64,000 bases of DNA from assembly GCF_001750685.1 (NCBI RefSeq), contig NZ_CP017269.1:3327416-3391415 (forward strand). The letters run 5' to 3'. Within the stretch, counting starts at the first letter, position 1, and each line of letters opens with the position of its first letter. The stretch comes from Geosporobacter ferrireducens (GTDB lineage: Bacteria; Bacillota; Clostridia; Peptostreptococcales; Thermotaleaceae). Positions 57,430 to 64,000 of this stretch are shown one piece after another. The notes beneath the pieces are model-generated. The model saw only the letters and a program-made list of their open reading frames with translations, did not search any database and was not told the origin of the DNA. The position numbers were made by a program, and so were the translations under genes.

Positions 57430-57855
57430 ATGGCTAAATTAATGCTAATCGGACGCTCAGGCTGTGGGAAAACAACTTTGTCTCAGGCGATTCACAGACT
57501 GCCCCAGGAAGAAACAAAGACGCAAACCATAGAGTACTACCCGCAGGTAGTTGATACACCGGGGGAATATATTGAAAAAAGGTTTTATTATCATGCATTG
57601 CTGATTTCTGCAGCAGACTGCCAGCTGATTGCCTTTGTCCAGGATTGTCAGGATGAGTCATGTATATTCCCGCCAGGTTTTGCAGCCTTGCTTGGGAAAA
57701 AAACCATTGGGATTATTACGAAAACGGATCAAGGGACAGATTCCATAGGACATGTCCGAAAGATGCTCGAGAGCGCAGGTGTCGAGCAGGTCTTTGAAGT
57801 TAGTGCCAAAAATGGGACAGGAATTGAAGAAATTCGTGCTTTATTGGTGGAATAA
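57430..57855 (+). CDS. eutP: EutP GTPase/acetate kinase-like protein
   Basis: A small Ras-like GTP-binding protein of the eut/pdu loci. At 141 aa it shows the P-loop LIGRSGCGKTTLSQAI, DTPGEYIE (G3) and ITKTDQG (G4). Relatives have been reported to have acetate kinase activity. It is coupled to eutS by short spacing. Confidence 0.93.
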   Translation: MAKLMLIGRSGCGKTTLSQAIHRLPQEETKTQTIEYYPQVVDTPGEYIEKRFYYHALLISAADCQLIAFVQDCQDESCIFPPGFAALLGKKTIGIITKTDQGTDSIGHVRKMLESAGVEQVFEVSAKNGTGIEEIRALLVE

Positions 57856-57940
57856 AAGTAGGACAATCGAGCATATATTTATAAAAAGCATGCAATCGTA
57901 ATACTATTCAGAATAATTTTAAAAAAATATTCGTAAATAG

Positions 57941-57969
57941 TTGTAATATGAAAAAATTTGTATTATACT
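57941..57969 (+). promoter_or_regulatory. Promoter upstream of the first ANTAR element
   Basis: TTGTAA (57941-57946), a 17-bp spacer and TATACT (57964-57969). It would start the eutV leader transcript just before the double hairpin. Confidence 0.65.
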
Positions 57970-58002
57970 CTTATTAGTGATAAGGTTTTCATAACTGAAA
58001 AG

Positions 58003-58078
58003 TTGTTGCACAATGGGGTGCAATAAAAAGAGCAGTGTAGCTTCTGAGGGATATAGTGAATATCCTTAGGAGCTTTTT
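58003..58078 (+). promoter_or_regulatory. ANTAR (EutV) antitermination element 1 with terminator
   Basis: Hairpin P1 TTGCAC-AATGGG-GTGCAA (58006-58023) and P2 GAGC-AGTGTA-GCTT (58030-58043) have hexaloops with A at position 1 and G at position 4, the ANTAR-binding rule. The terminator (58039-58074, then T run) shares the 3' side of P2, so the two exclude each other. EutV bound to P1-P2 should allow read-through into eutV-eutW, a positive loop. Confidence 0.88.
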
Positions 58079-58330
58079 GTTTATTTGAAGGGTTTTATCT
58101 TGGAGGAATATTGATATGTGTTTAAGGATGCAGATCTATTCATGATGCAGCGGAGAATTTATGCTCTGCCGTAAGGAACGTAGGAAGCAGGCTTGTGTTG
58201 TTCCGAAAAGAATAGAGAAAAACCTATGACATAAATAAATTGAACAAGCATATATTCAAATAACACTATGACAAACGAGATATTTACATAAAGGCTAAAC
58301 TAGAAAATTCATATCCAAGGGGGGAAAACC
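58079..58330 (+). other. Unexplained structured stretch between antiterminator and eutV
   Basis: A 250-nt stretch after the terminator. A 9-codon ORF (58116-58145, MCLRMQIYS) has a GGAGGA site, and its stop overlaps a 10-codon ORF (58142-58174, MMQRRIYALP). The RNA can pair CGG.AGA with TCT.CCG (about 58151-58172) and GGAAC with GTTCC (about 58176-58205). No cobalamin riboswitch or B12 box was recognised. Confidence 0.4.
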
Positions 58331-58900
58331 ATGTATAAAAAAGTGGTAATAGCCGATGATGAACCTATTACTCGCATGGATTTGAGTGAATTGCTTCGGG
58401 AGGCAGGATACACTGTAGTAGGAGAGGCCTCTGATGGATTCGACGCAGTAGAGCTTTGTCGAAAGCTCAAGCCGGACTTGGTGTTGATGGATGTGAAAAT
58501 GCCGCTATTGGACGGGTTGAAGGCGACGAAAATGATTGTTCATGAAAACTTAGCGAATTCAGTGGTGCTTTTAACTGCCTATAGTGGAAGGGAATTCATC
58601 GAACAGGCAAAGGAAGTCGGTGTAATGGGTTATGTAGTTAAACCGATTGATGAAAAAACATTAATGCCTACGATTGAAGTAGCAATCAGCAAAGGGCGGG
58701 AAATTGAAAAAATGAAGCAGGATATTCAAGAGGTAAAAGAGCAATTGGAGAGCAGGAAGCTGGTAGAGAAGGCAAAGGGGATATTAATGAATAAGCATGA
58801 TTTGTCAGAGAACGAAGCTTACAACCAAATCAGAAAATTAAGTATGGACAAACGGTGTCCAATGAAACAAATAGCGGCTGCCATCGTGATTAATGAATAA
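58331..58900 (+). CDS. eutV: ANTAR response regulator EutV
   Basis: RNA-binding response regulator for ethanolamine genes. At 189 aa it has an N-terminal receiver (VIADDEPITRMDL, phospho-acceptor Asp in LVLMDVKMPLLDG) and a C-terminal ANTAR domain (LVEKAKGILMNKHDLSENEAYNQIRKLSMDK). A coiled-coil linker joins them. The ATG follows AAGGGGGG. Phosphorylated EutV is known to bind paired hexaloop hairpins; two such elements lie in this window. Confidence 0.95.
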   Translation: MYKKVVIADDEPITRMDLSELLREAGYTVVGEASDGFDAVELCRKLKPDLVLMDVKMPLLDGLKATKMIVHENLANSVVLLTAYSGREFIEQAKEVGVMGYVVKPIDEKTLMPTIEVAISKGREIEKMKQDIQEVKEQLESRKLVEKAKGILMNKHDLSENEAYNQIRKLSMDKRCPMKQIAAAIVINE

Positions 58901-58967
58901 CTTCAGAGGGAAATAAAAGAACAGCACTCCATTTTTCAAAGACGAAAAATTGTTAGGAGCGGTGAGG

Positions 58968-60377
58968 ATGCTCAGGGAATTATGCTATATGCATACGAAT
59001 TTGTCAGATACAGATATCAATAAACTGGAAAACATTGCGGCAAATCTTCCAATCATAGCAGATTTAGTAAAAGCAGATGTATTTATTGATTGTATGACGA
59101 GAGATTCCAATACGGCTATTGTGGTAGCAGAGGCAAAACCATCCATTTACCCGTCTATGTATAAGTATACAGTTGTAGGAGAGCTGGCCCTGCGGGAAAA
59201 TGAACCGGCAGCTCTGAGGACATTGGAAATCGGCATGGCTACCAGGGATTTGAAAGCCATTACCCAAGAAAATATGAGCGTAAAGCAAAACGTAGTACCG
59301 ATCAAAAATGACATTGGTAAAACAATTGGTGTGTTGATTATGGAGCAGGATATTACAGATCATGTCAATCAAAACAAGCATATGGAAATATTGGCTGAAA
59401 CAGCCGAACAGCTGACAGAGACCCTGATCTCTTTCATGGATAAGGAAAATAATATTACCTACCATGTAAATGATGCCATTGTAATGTTTGATAAGCAGGG
59501 CATTGCCACCTTTACAAATCCTATGGCCGATGAATTATATAAAAAGCTGGGATACCGGGATAATATTATCGGAATGAATTTTAATAATTTGGTATTTGAT
59601 GGCAGTGTCTTCGATAAAGTCATCGGGGAACAGTCTTTTAATATCCGGGAGATTGATGTTGGAAAGCTTTCGTTACAGGTAAAATATGCTGTTGTGAAAC
59701 AAAAGAACAGACTAGTAGGAGTCATTATGCTAATCAAGGACATCACTGAGGTGAAAGAAAAGGAAAAAGAATTGATTTTAAAATCTGTGGCAATACGGGA
59801 GATTCATCATCGTGTGAAGAACAATCTCCAGACGATCGCCAGCCTGCTCCGGCTTCAATCCAGAAGGATTGACAATGAGCTGGCAAAAAAATCTTTTCAT
59901 GAGAGCATCAGTAGAATTCTTAGCATTGCAGTAACCCACGAAATCCTGGCGCAGAATGGTGTTGATGATGTGGATATTAAGACGATTCTATCCCGAATCA
60001 AGGATAGTACTTTAGACTATGGTCTTGCACCCCATAAGCACATTCAGATTGAGATACAGGGAGACAGCTTTACTATTGATTCAGATAAAGCAACTTCCAT
60101 TGCCTTAGTGGTCAATGAGTTGCTGCAAAATTGTCTTGAATATGCTTTTCCTGATCGGGATAGTGGTTCCATAGAGGTTTGGATTCGAAGAGGAAGCATG
60201 TATTCCAGCATATCTATTATAGACAACGGAGTAGGCTTTAATGTTTATGAGGTAAGGCAGGGCAGCTTAGGATTAAAAATTGTAAATAGTATTGTTCAGG
60301 ATAAGCTTTCCGGAGATTTGCATATCGATTCGTCACCGGAGGGAACAAAGATCATCTTTGATTTTAAAAATGAATAG
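58968..60377 (+). CDS. eutW: Ethanolamine-sensing histidine kinase EutW
   Basis: Sensor kinase that phosphorylates EutV. From ATG 58968, 469 aa. The N-terminal sensing region is of the PdtaS-type GAF domain, followed by a PAS-like domain (about residues 145-255), a HisKA_2 phosphorylation motif REIHHRVKNNLQTIASLLRLQ (His280/281) and a HATPase (VVNELLQNCLEYAF, DNGVGF). No transmembrane helices, as expected for EutW. It lies 67 bp after eutV. Confidence 0.93.
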   Translation: MLRELCYMHTNLSDTDINKLENIAANLPIIADLVKADVFIDCMTRDSNTAIVVAEAKPSIYPSMYKYTVVGELALRENEPAALRTLEIGMATRDLKAITQENMSVKQNVVPIKNDIGKTIGVLIMEQDITDHVNQNKHMEILAETAEQLTETLISFMDKENNITYHVNDAIVMFDKQGIATFTNPMADELYKKLGYRDNIIGMNFNNLVFDGSVFDKVIGEQSFNIREIDVGKLSLQVKYAVVKQKNRLVGVIMLIKDITEVKEKEKELILKSVAIREIHHRVKNNLQTIASLLRLQSRRIDNELAKKSFHESISRILSIAVTHEILAQNGVDDVDIKTILSRIKDSTLDYGLAPHKHIQIEIQGDSFTIDSDKATSIALVVNELLQNCLEYAFPDRDSGSIEVWIRRGSMYSSISIIDNGVGFNVYEVRQGSLGLKIVNSIVQDKLSGDLHIDSSPEGTKIIFDFKNE

Positions 60378-60380
60378 AAA

Positions 60381-60454
60381 AAACACAAGGGTGTGTTTAA
60401 GCGGCAAAGGAGCCATAGGGAAATGTCCGGACATTTTCTTATGGCTCCTTTTTT
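60381..60454 (+). promoter_or_regulatory. ANTAR (EutV) antitermination element 2 with terminator
   Basis: P1 AAACAC-AAGGGT-GTGTTT (60381-60398) has a perfect 6-bp stem. P2 GGC-AAAGGA-GCC (60403-60414) has a short stem. Both hexaloops keep A1 and G4. The terminator, GGAGCCATA... pairing with TATGGCTCC (60408-60449) and then a T run, overlaps P2. It lies between eutW and eutA, so phospho-EutV should raise eutA-eutB expression. Confidence 0.87.
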
Positions 60455-60480
60455 CATGATATGGAAGGGAGTGATGGACT

Positions 60481-61917
60481 ATGCGGGAAGTGATTTTGAG
60501 TGTAGGAATTGATATCGGTACTTCAACCACCCAGCTGGTCTTTAGTAGGATTACTTTAGAGAATACAGCTTCTGCAGCATCGGTTCCCCGAATTAGTATT
60601 GTAGATAAAGAACTTTTTTATAGGAGCAGCATCTATTTTACGCCTTTGCTGTCTCAAAATGAAATTGACGGCGGGAAGGTGCGGGAAATGATTTTGAAGG
60701 AGTACCAGAAGGCTGGAATCAGCCCTCAGGATCTCCAAACCGGTGCTGTGATCATTACGGGAGAAACGGCGAGAAAGGAAAATGCAGCCCTTGTTTTAGC
60801 AACCCTCAGTGATTTAGCGGGAGAGTTTGTGGTGGCTACTGCAGGGCCTGATTTAGAGGCCATCATTGCGGGACGTGGCGCCGGTGCTGATAAGTGGTCG
60901 AAGCAAAAAAGCTGTACCGCTGTAAATCTAGACATCGGTGGAGGCACAACAAATATTGCCGTATTTCAAGATGGCCAGGTGATAGACACTGCCTGTCTGG
61001 ATATAGGAGGCAGATTGATCCGTTTTCAAGAGTACAGTACGCGCATTGCCTATGCCGCACCCAAGCTTAAGCTTTTGAGTGAGGAGATAGGTGTTCATTT
61101 AGAGGAAGGCAAGGAGCTTTCCTTTGAAGAGGCAAAAAAGATTACCGGGAGAATGGCCGCCATATTAGAAGAAGTATTGGGGATTCGACCGGCAACACCA
61201 CTGCTTTCGGTGATGCTCACGGGAAAAGACTTAAAAAGAAATTATCCAATGGATGGAATCTCTTTTTCTGGGGGCGTTGCAGACTTTATCTATGAGAACA
61301 AAAAGGAAGGCTTTTATAAATACGGTGACATCGGAATCCTTCTAGGTAAAGCGATTCAACAGTCCCCTGTGATGAATGCCTTTCAGGTCTATAAACCGGA
61401 AGAAACCATTCGCGCCACAGTGGTGGGGGCCGGTGCCCATACGGTAGAAATCAGCGGAAGTACGATTACCTATACGGAGGATGTGTTTCCGTTAAAAAAT
61501 ATTCCGATTCTGAAAATGCTGCTCAAGGAAGAGCAGCTGCAAGATAAAGATTTTTCAGAGAAGATTAGGCAAAAAGTAAAATGGTTTGATTTGGAAAAAG
61601 AAACGCAGCAGATGGCATTGGCAATAAGGGGGGTGAAAAATCCAAGCTTTCTACAGGTACAGCGTATCGCTTCCAGTATCATTGAGGGGATGGAGCCAAT
61701 AACCGCACAGAAGATACCCCTGGTAGTGATTGTAGAAAATGATATGGCAAAGGTACTGGGACAGACATTGCACAGGCAGCTGCAGTATAAGAAAGACATT
61801 GTTTGTATTGACGGAGTGAAGGTTGAAAACGGAGATTACATTGACATTGGAAGACCACTTGCAAACGGCAGGGTGGTGCCTGTTGTAATCAAAACATTAG
61901 TTTTTAATGCTGAATAG
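60481..61917 (+). CDS. eutA: Ethanolamine ammonia-lyase reactivase EutA
   Basis: A chaperone-like ATPase that exchanges damaged cobalamin in ethanolamine ammonia-lyase. At 478 aa it has an actin/Hsp70-type fold with the phosphate motifs [16 protein letters not shown] and [17 protein letters not shown], and [13 protein letters not shown]. The ATG follows GGGAGTG and ANTAR element 2. It lies directly before eutB, its client. Confidence 0.95.
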   Translation: MREVILSVGIDIGTSTTQLVFSRITLENTASAASVPRISIVDKELFYRSSIYFTPLLSQNEIDGGKVREMILKEYQKAGISPQDLQTGAVIITGETARKENAALVLATLSDLAGEFVVATAGPDLEAIIAGRGAGADKWSKQKSCTAVNLDIGGGTTNIAVFQDGQVIDTACLDIGGRLIRFQEYSTRIAYAAPKLKLLSEEIGVHLEEGKELSFEEAKKITGRMAAILEEVLGIRPATPLLSVMLTGKDLKRNYPMDGISFSGGVADFIYENKKEGFYKYGDIGILLGKAIQQSPVMNAFQVYKPEETIRATVVGAGAHTVEISGSTITYTEDVFPLKNIPILKMLLKEEQLQDKDFSEKIRQKVKWFDLEKETQQMALAIRGVKNPSFLQVQRIASSIIEGMEPITAQKIPLVVIVENDMAKVLGQTLHRQLQYKKDIVCIDGVKVENGDYIDIGRPLANGRVVPVVIKTLVFNAE

Positions 61918-61929
61918 GAGAGGTGAGGA

Positions 61930-63297
61930 ATGATGAGACTCAAAACCAAGCTTTTCGGTCAAGTGTTTCAGTTTCAATCAGTAAAGGAAGTATTGGCCAA
62001 GGCAAATGAAGAAAAGTCAGGAGATAAACTGGCAGGCATTGCCGCTGCCACGGTTACAGAAAGAATTGCAGCAAAGGAAGTATTGAGCAACCTGACTCTG
62101 GCAGATCTTAGGAACAATCCTGTAGTTCCCTATGAAGAGGATGAGGTAACAAGAGTTATTCAGGATAGTGTCAACGAAAGGATTTATAACGAGGTCAAAA
62201 ATTGGAGTGTGTCGGAGCTTCGGGAGTGGATTTTAAGCGACAGCACTTCCTCAGAAGAGATTAAGCGGGTTAGTAGGGGATTAACCAGTGAAATGGTTGC
62301 CGGTGCAGCGAAGCTCATGTCAAACTTGGATTTAATCTATGGGGCAGGGAAAATACGGATCAGTGCCCACTGCAATACCACGATCGGTTTGCCGGGAACC
62401 TTGTCTGCCAGACTGCAGCCCAATCACCCAACGGACCATATTGAAGGGGTAATGGCTTCTGTAATGGAAGGCTTGAGCTATGGGGTAGGAGATGCCGTAA
62501 TCGGACTTAACCCGGTAGAAGATACGGTAGATAATGTGGCCAAAATATTGAAAACTTTTGAAGAGTTTAAAAGAGAGTGGGAAATACCCACACAAATTTG
62601 TGTGCTGGCCCATGTAACGACCCAGATGGAAGCCATTCGAAAGGGTGCACCTACAGATTTAATATTCCAAAGTGTTGCAGGCTCACAAAAAGGGAACGAA
62701 GCCTTTGGTATTTCCGCCGCATTGCTGGACGAAGCAAGAGAGCTTGCTTTAAAAGAAGGAACCGCCATGGGGCCGAACGTCATGTACTTCGAGACCGGTC
62801 AAGGCTCTGAATTGTCCTCTGATGCTCATCATGATGCAGATCAGGTGACGATGGAAGCACGATGTTACGGCTTTGCGAAAAGATACAATCCTTTCCTAGT
62901 GAATACAGTGGTTGGATTTATTGGGCCCGAATATCTTTATGACAGCAAGCAGGTTATCCGGGCAGGGTTGGAAGATCATTTCATGGGTAAGCTGACGGGC
63001 ATTCCTATGGGTGTTGATGCGTGCTACACAAATCATATGCGGGCAGATCAAAATGATATTGAAAATCTAGCTGTATTGCTGAGCAATGCAGGATGCAACT
63101 ACTTTATGGGGATTCCGGCAGGGGATGATGTTATGCTGAACTATCAGTGTACAGGATACCATGAGACGCAGACCCTAAGAGAATTGCTGAATCTAAAACC
63201 CATTGGAGAATTTGAGCGGTGGTTAGAGAAAATGGATTTGATGCATAAAGGAAAAATGACAGCCAGAGCAGGGGATGCTTCAATATTTCTGAAGTAA
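61930..63297 (+). CDS. eutB: Ethanolamine ammonia-lyase heavy chain EutB (copy 1)
   Basis: The large subunit of adenosylcobalamin-dependent ethanolamine ammonia-lyase, which splits ethanolamine to acetaldehyde and ammonia. At 455 aa it follows the E. coli protein closely: CNTTIGLPGTLSARLQPNHP (Arg and Gln of the substrate site), GLNPVEDTVDN, VLAHVTTQMEA, FETGQGSELSS, GFIGPEYLYDSKQVIRAGLEDHFMGKLTGIPMG and LNYQCTGYHETQTLRELLNLKP. ATG 61930 or 61933 serves as the start. The light chain eutC is not in the window. Confidence 0.96.
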   Translation: MMRLKTKLFGQVFQFQSVKEVLAKANEEKSGDKLAGIAAATVTERIAAKEVLSNLTLADLRNNPVVPYEEDEVTRVIQDSVNERIYNEVKNWSVSELREWILSDSTSSEEIKRVSRGLTSEMVAGAAKLMSNLDLIYGAGKIRISAHCNTTIGLPGTLSARLQPNHPTDHIEGVMASVMEGLSYGVGDAVIGLNPVEDTVDNVAKILKTFEEFKREWEIPTQICVLAHVTTQMEAIRKGAPTDLIFQSVAGSQKGNEAFGISAALLDEARELALKEGTAMGPNVMYFETGQGSELSSDAHHDADQVTMEARCYGFAKRYNPFLVNTVVGFIGPEYLYDSKQVIRAGLEDHFMGKLTGIPMGVDACYTNHMRADQNDIENLAVLLSNAGCNYFMGIPAGDDVMLNYQCTGYHETQTLRELLNLKPIGEFERWLEKMDLMHKGKMTARAGDASIFLK

Positions 63298-63309
63298 GGA
63301 GGCCTATGC

Positions 63310-64000
63310 ATGCGGTTGAAAACAAAGCTTTTTGGAAGTACATATGCCTTTAGAGATGTAAAAGAGGTTTTAGCCAAAGCCAATGAGGAAAAGTCAGGGG
63401 ATCAGCTGCTGGGTATAGCTGCCGGTTCGGTTTCTGAGCGGATTGCTGCAAAGGTGGTATTAAGCGGACTGACTTTGGAGGAACTTCGAAAGAATCCGGT
63501 GATTCCATACGAAGAGGACGAGGTCACCCGGGTAATTGATGATTTTGTAAATGAATCCATCTACAGGGAAATTAAAAACTGGACGGTAGGTAGCTTTCGT
63601 GAATATATTTTAGACCATAAAACGATGGGGGCAGATATTCTTAGGATAAGCAAAGGGTTGACCGGGGAGATGGTAGCGGCTGTTGCAAAGCTCATGTCCA
63701 ACATGGATCTGGTATATGGTGCCAGTAAAATTCGCGTTACAGGGAAAGCCAACTATGAAATCGGCAAGGCAGGTACATTATCCTTCCGATTACAGCCCAA
63801 TCATCCCACAGATTCTATTGACGGGATTCTCGCGTCGATGATGGAGGGACTGTCCTATGGTTGTGGAGATGCCATTATCGGAATTAATCCCGTAGAAGAT
63901 ACAGTAGAGAATACAAAAAGAATTATGGAATCTATTCATCAGTTTATGGTGAAATGGAAGATACCTACCCAAACCTGTGTGTTATCCCATCTATCTACGC
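63310..64000 (+). CDS. eutB: Second, divergent EutB paralogue (truncated by window end)
   Basis: A second EutB-like protein, 12 bp after copy 1, with its own AAGGAGG site and a frame open to the window edge (about 230 codons). It aligns with copy 1 throughout: MRLKTKLFG, DVKEVLAKANEEKSGDQLLG, IPYEEDEVTRVID and RLQPNHPTDSIDG. The Arg/Gln motif RLQPN and INPVEDT are kept, but the segment CNTTIGLPG becomes ANYEIGKAG. It could be a lyase subunit with altered specificity or a regulatory partner. Confidence 0.93.
   Translation, partial: MRLKTKLFGSTYAFRDVKEVLAKANEEKSGDQLLGIAAGSVSERIAAKVVLSGLTLEELRKNPVIPYEEDEVTRVIDDFVNESIYREIKNWTVGSFREYILDHKTMGADILRISKGLTGEMVAAVAKLMSNMDLVYGASKIRVTGKANYEIGKAGTLSFRLQPNHPTDSIDGILASMMEGLSYGCGDAIIGINPVEDTVENTKRIMESIHQFMVKWKIPTQTCVLSHLST

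Noticed and set aside
58079-58330. Adenosylcobalamin riboswitch, expected in some eut loci
   Set aside because: The B12 box and conserved core motifs were not found, although the region is structured.

Overview
The window looks like chromosome of a low-GC, endospore-type Clostridia (Bacillota), perhaps near Alkaliphilus or Geosporobacter; the genus is inference. Supporting signs are the A+T-rich, strongly Shine-Dalgarno-led genes, a T-box leader, a preQ1 riboswitch, ANTAR/EutV antitermination elements, a clostridial-style type I-B CRISPR system, and a small DUF6054 protein. No rRNA, tRNA, transposase or prophage genes were seen.

Layout. 1-5.0 kb: a triple-PAS histidine kinase, a small unknown protein, an orphan peptide-binding protein and a preQ1-riboswitch-controlled QueT transporter. 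5.2-18.3 kb: a complete type I-B (Tneap-like) CRISPR-Cas locus: WYL regulator, cas6, cas8b1/cst1, cas7/cst2, cas5, cas3, cas4, cas1, cas2, a leader, then an array that I counted by hand as 57 repeats and 56 spacers. 18.4-21.8 kb: two near-identical copies of an unrecognised 202-residue protein flank a butanediol dehydrogenase-like gene. 22-29 kb: a PAS-GGDEF-HD-GYP protein, Hsp20, a second HD-GYP protein, a P1-family peptidase, an Eis-like acetyltransferase and a NYN/OST-HTH protein. 29.2-32.8 kb (minus strand): PEP_hydrolase-family and Tm-1-like/UPF0261 genes plus an MFS transporter. 33-34.7 kb: an RlmL-like RNA methyltransferase, an FmdB-type zinc ribbon and a small zinc-ribbon/HTH protein.

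35-41.9 kb: a leucine T-box leader controls ilvB-ilvN-leuA-leuC-leuD-leuB, which makes acetolactate and then the leucine precursor 4-methyl-2-oxopentanoate. 42-48 kb: an L,D-transpeptidase, an isochorismatase-fold hydrolase, truA, a short hybrid-cluster protein (hcp) with two FNR/CRP-like palindromes upstream, a large unknown membrane protein and a DUF6054 protein. 48.3-52.2 kb: a polyamine ABC importer operon (potABCD) behind a consensus promoter whose start region is a perfect 18-bp-arm palindrome. 52.2-56.9 kb: rsgA with an unusual structured leader, a DUF421 protein, a GNAT acetyltransferase and a GDYXXLXY/DUF2157 pair.

57-64 kb: the start of an ethanolamine-utilisation (eut) locus: eutS, eutP, eutV, eutW, eutA, eutB and a second, divergent eutB running off the window. 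EutW senses and phosphorylates EutV, whose ANTAR domain is expected to bind paired hairpins and prevent termination. I see two matching double-hairpin/terminator elements, one before eutV-eutW and one before eutA-eutB. The observations most worth a second look are the tandem eutB paralogues, the two ANTAR elements and the unexplained structured stretch before eutV, the duplicated unknown gene beside the CRISPR trailer, the apparent CTG start of cas8b, the His-poor Cas6 N-terminus, and the rsgA leader.
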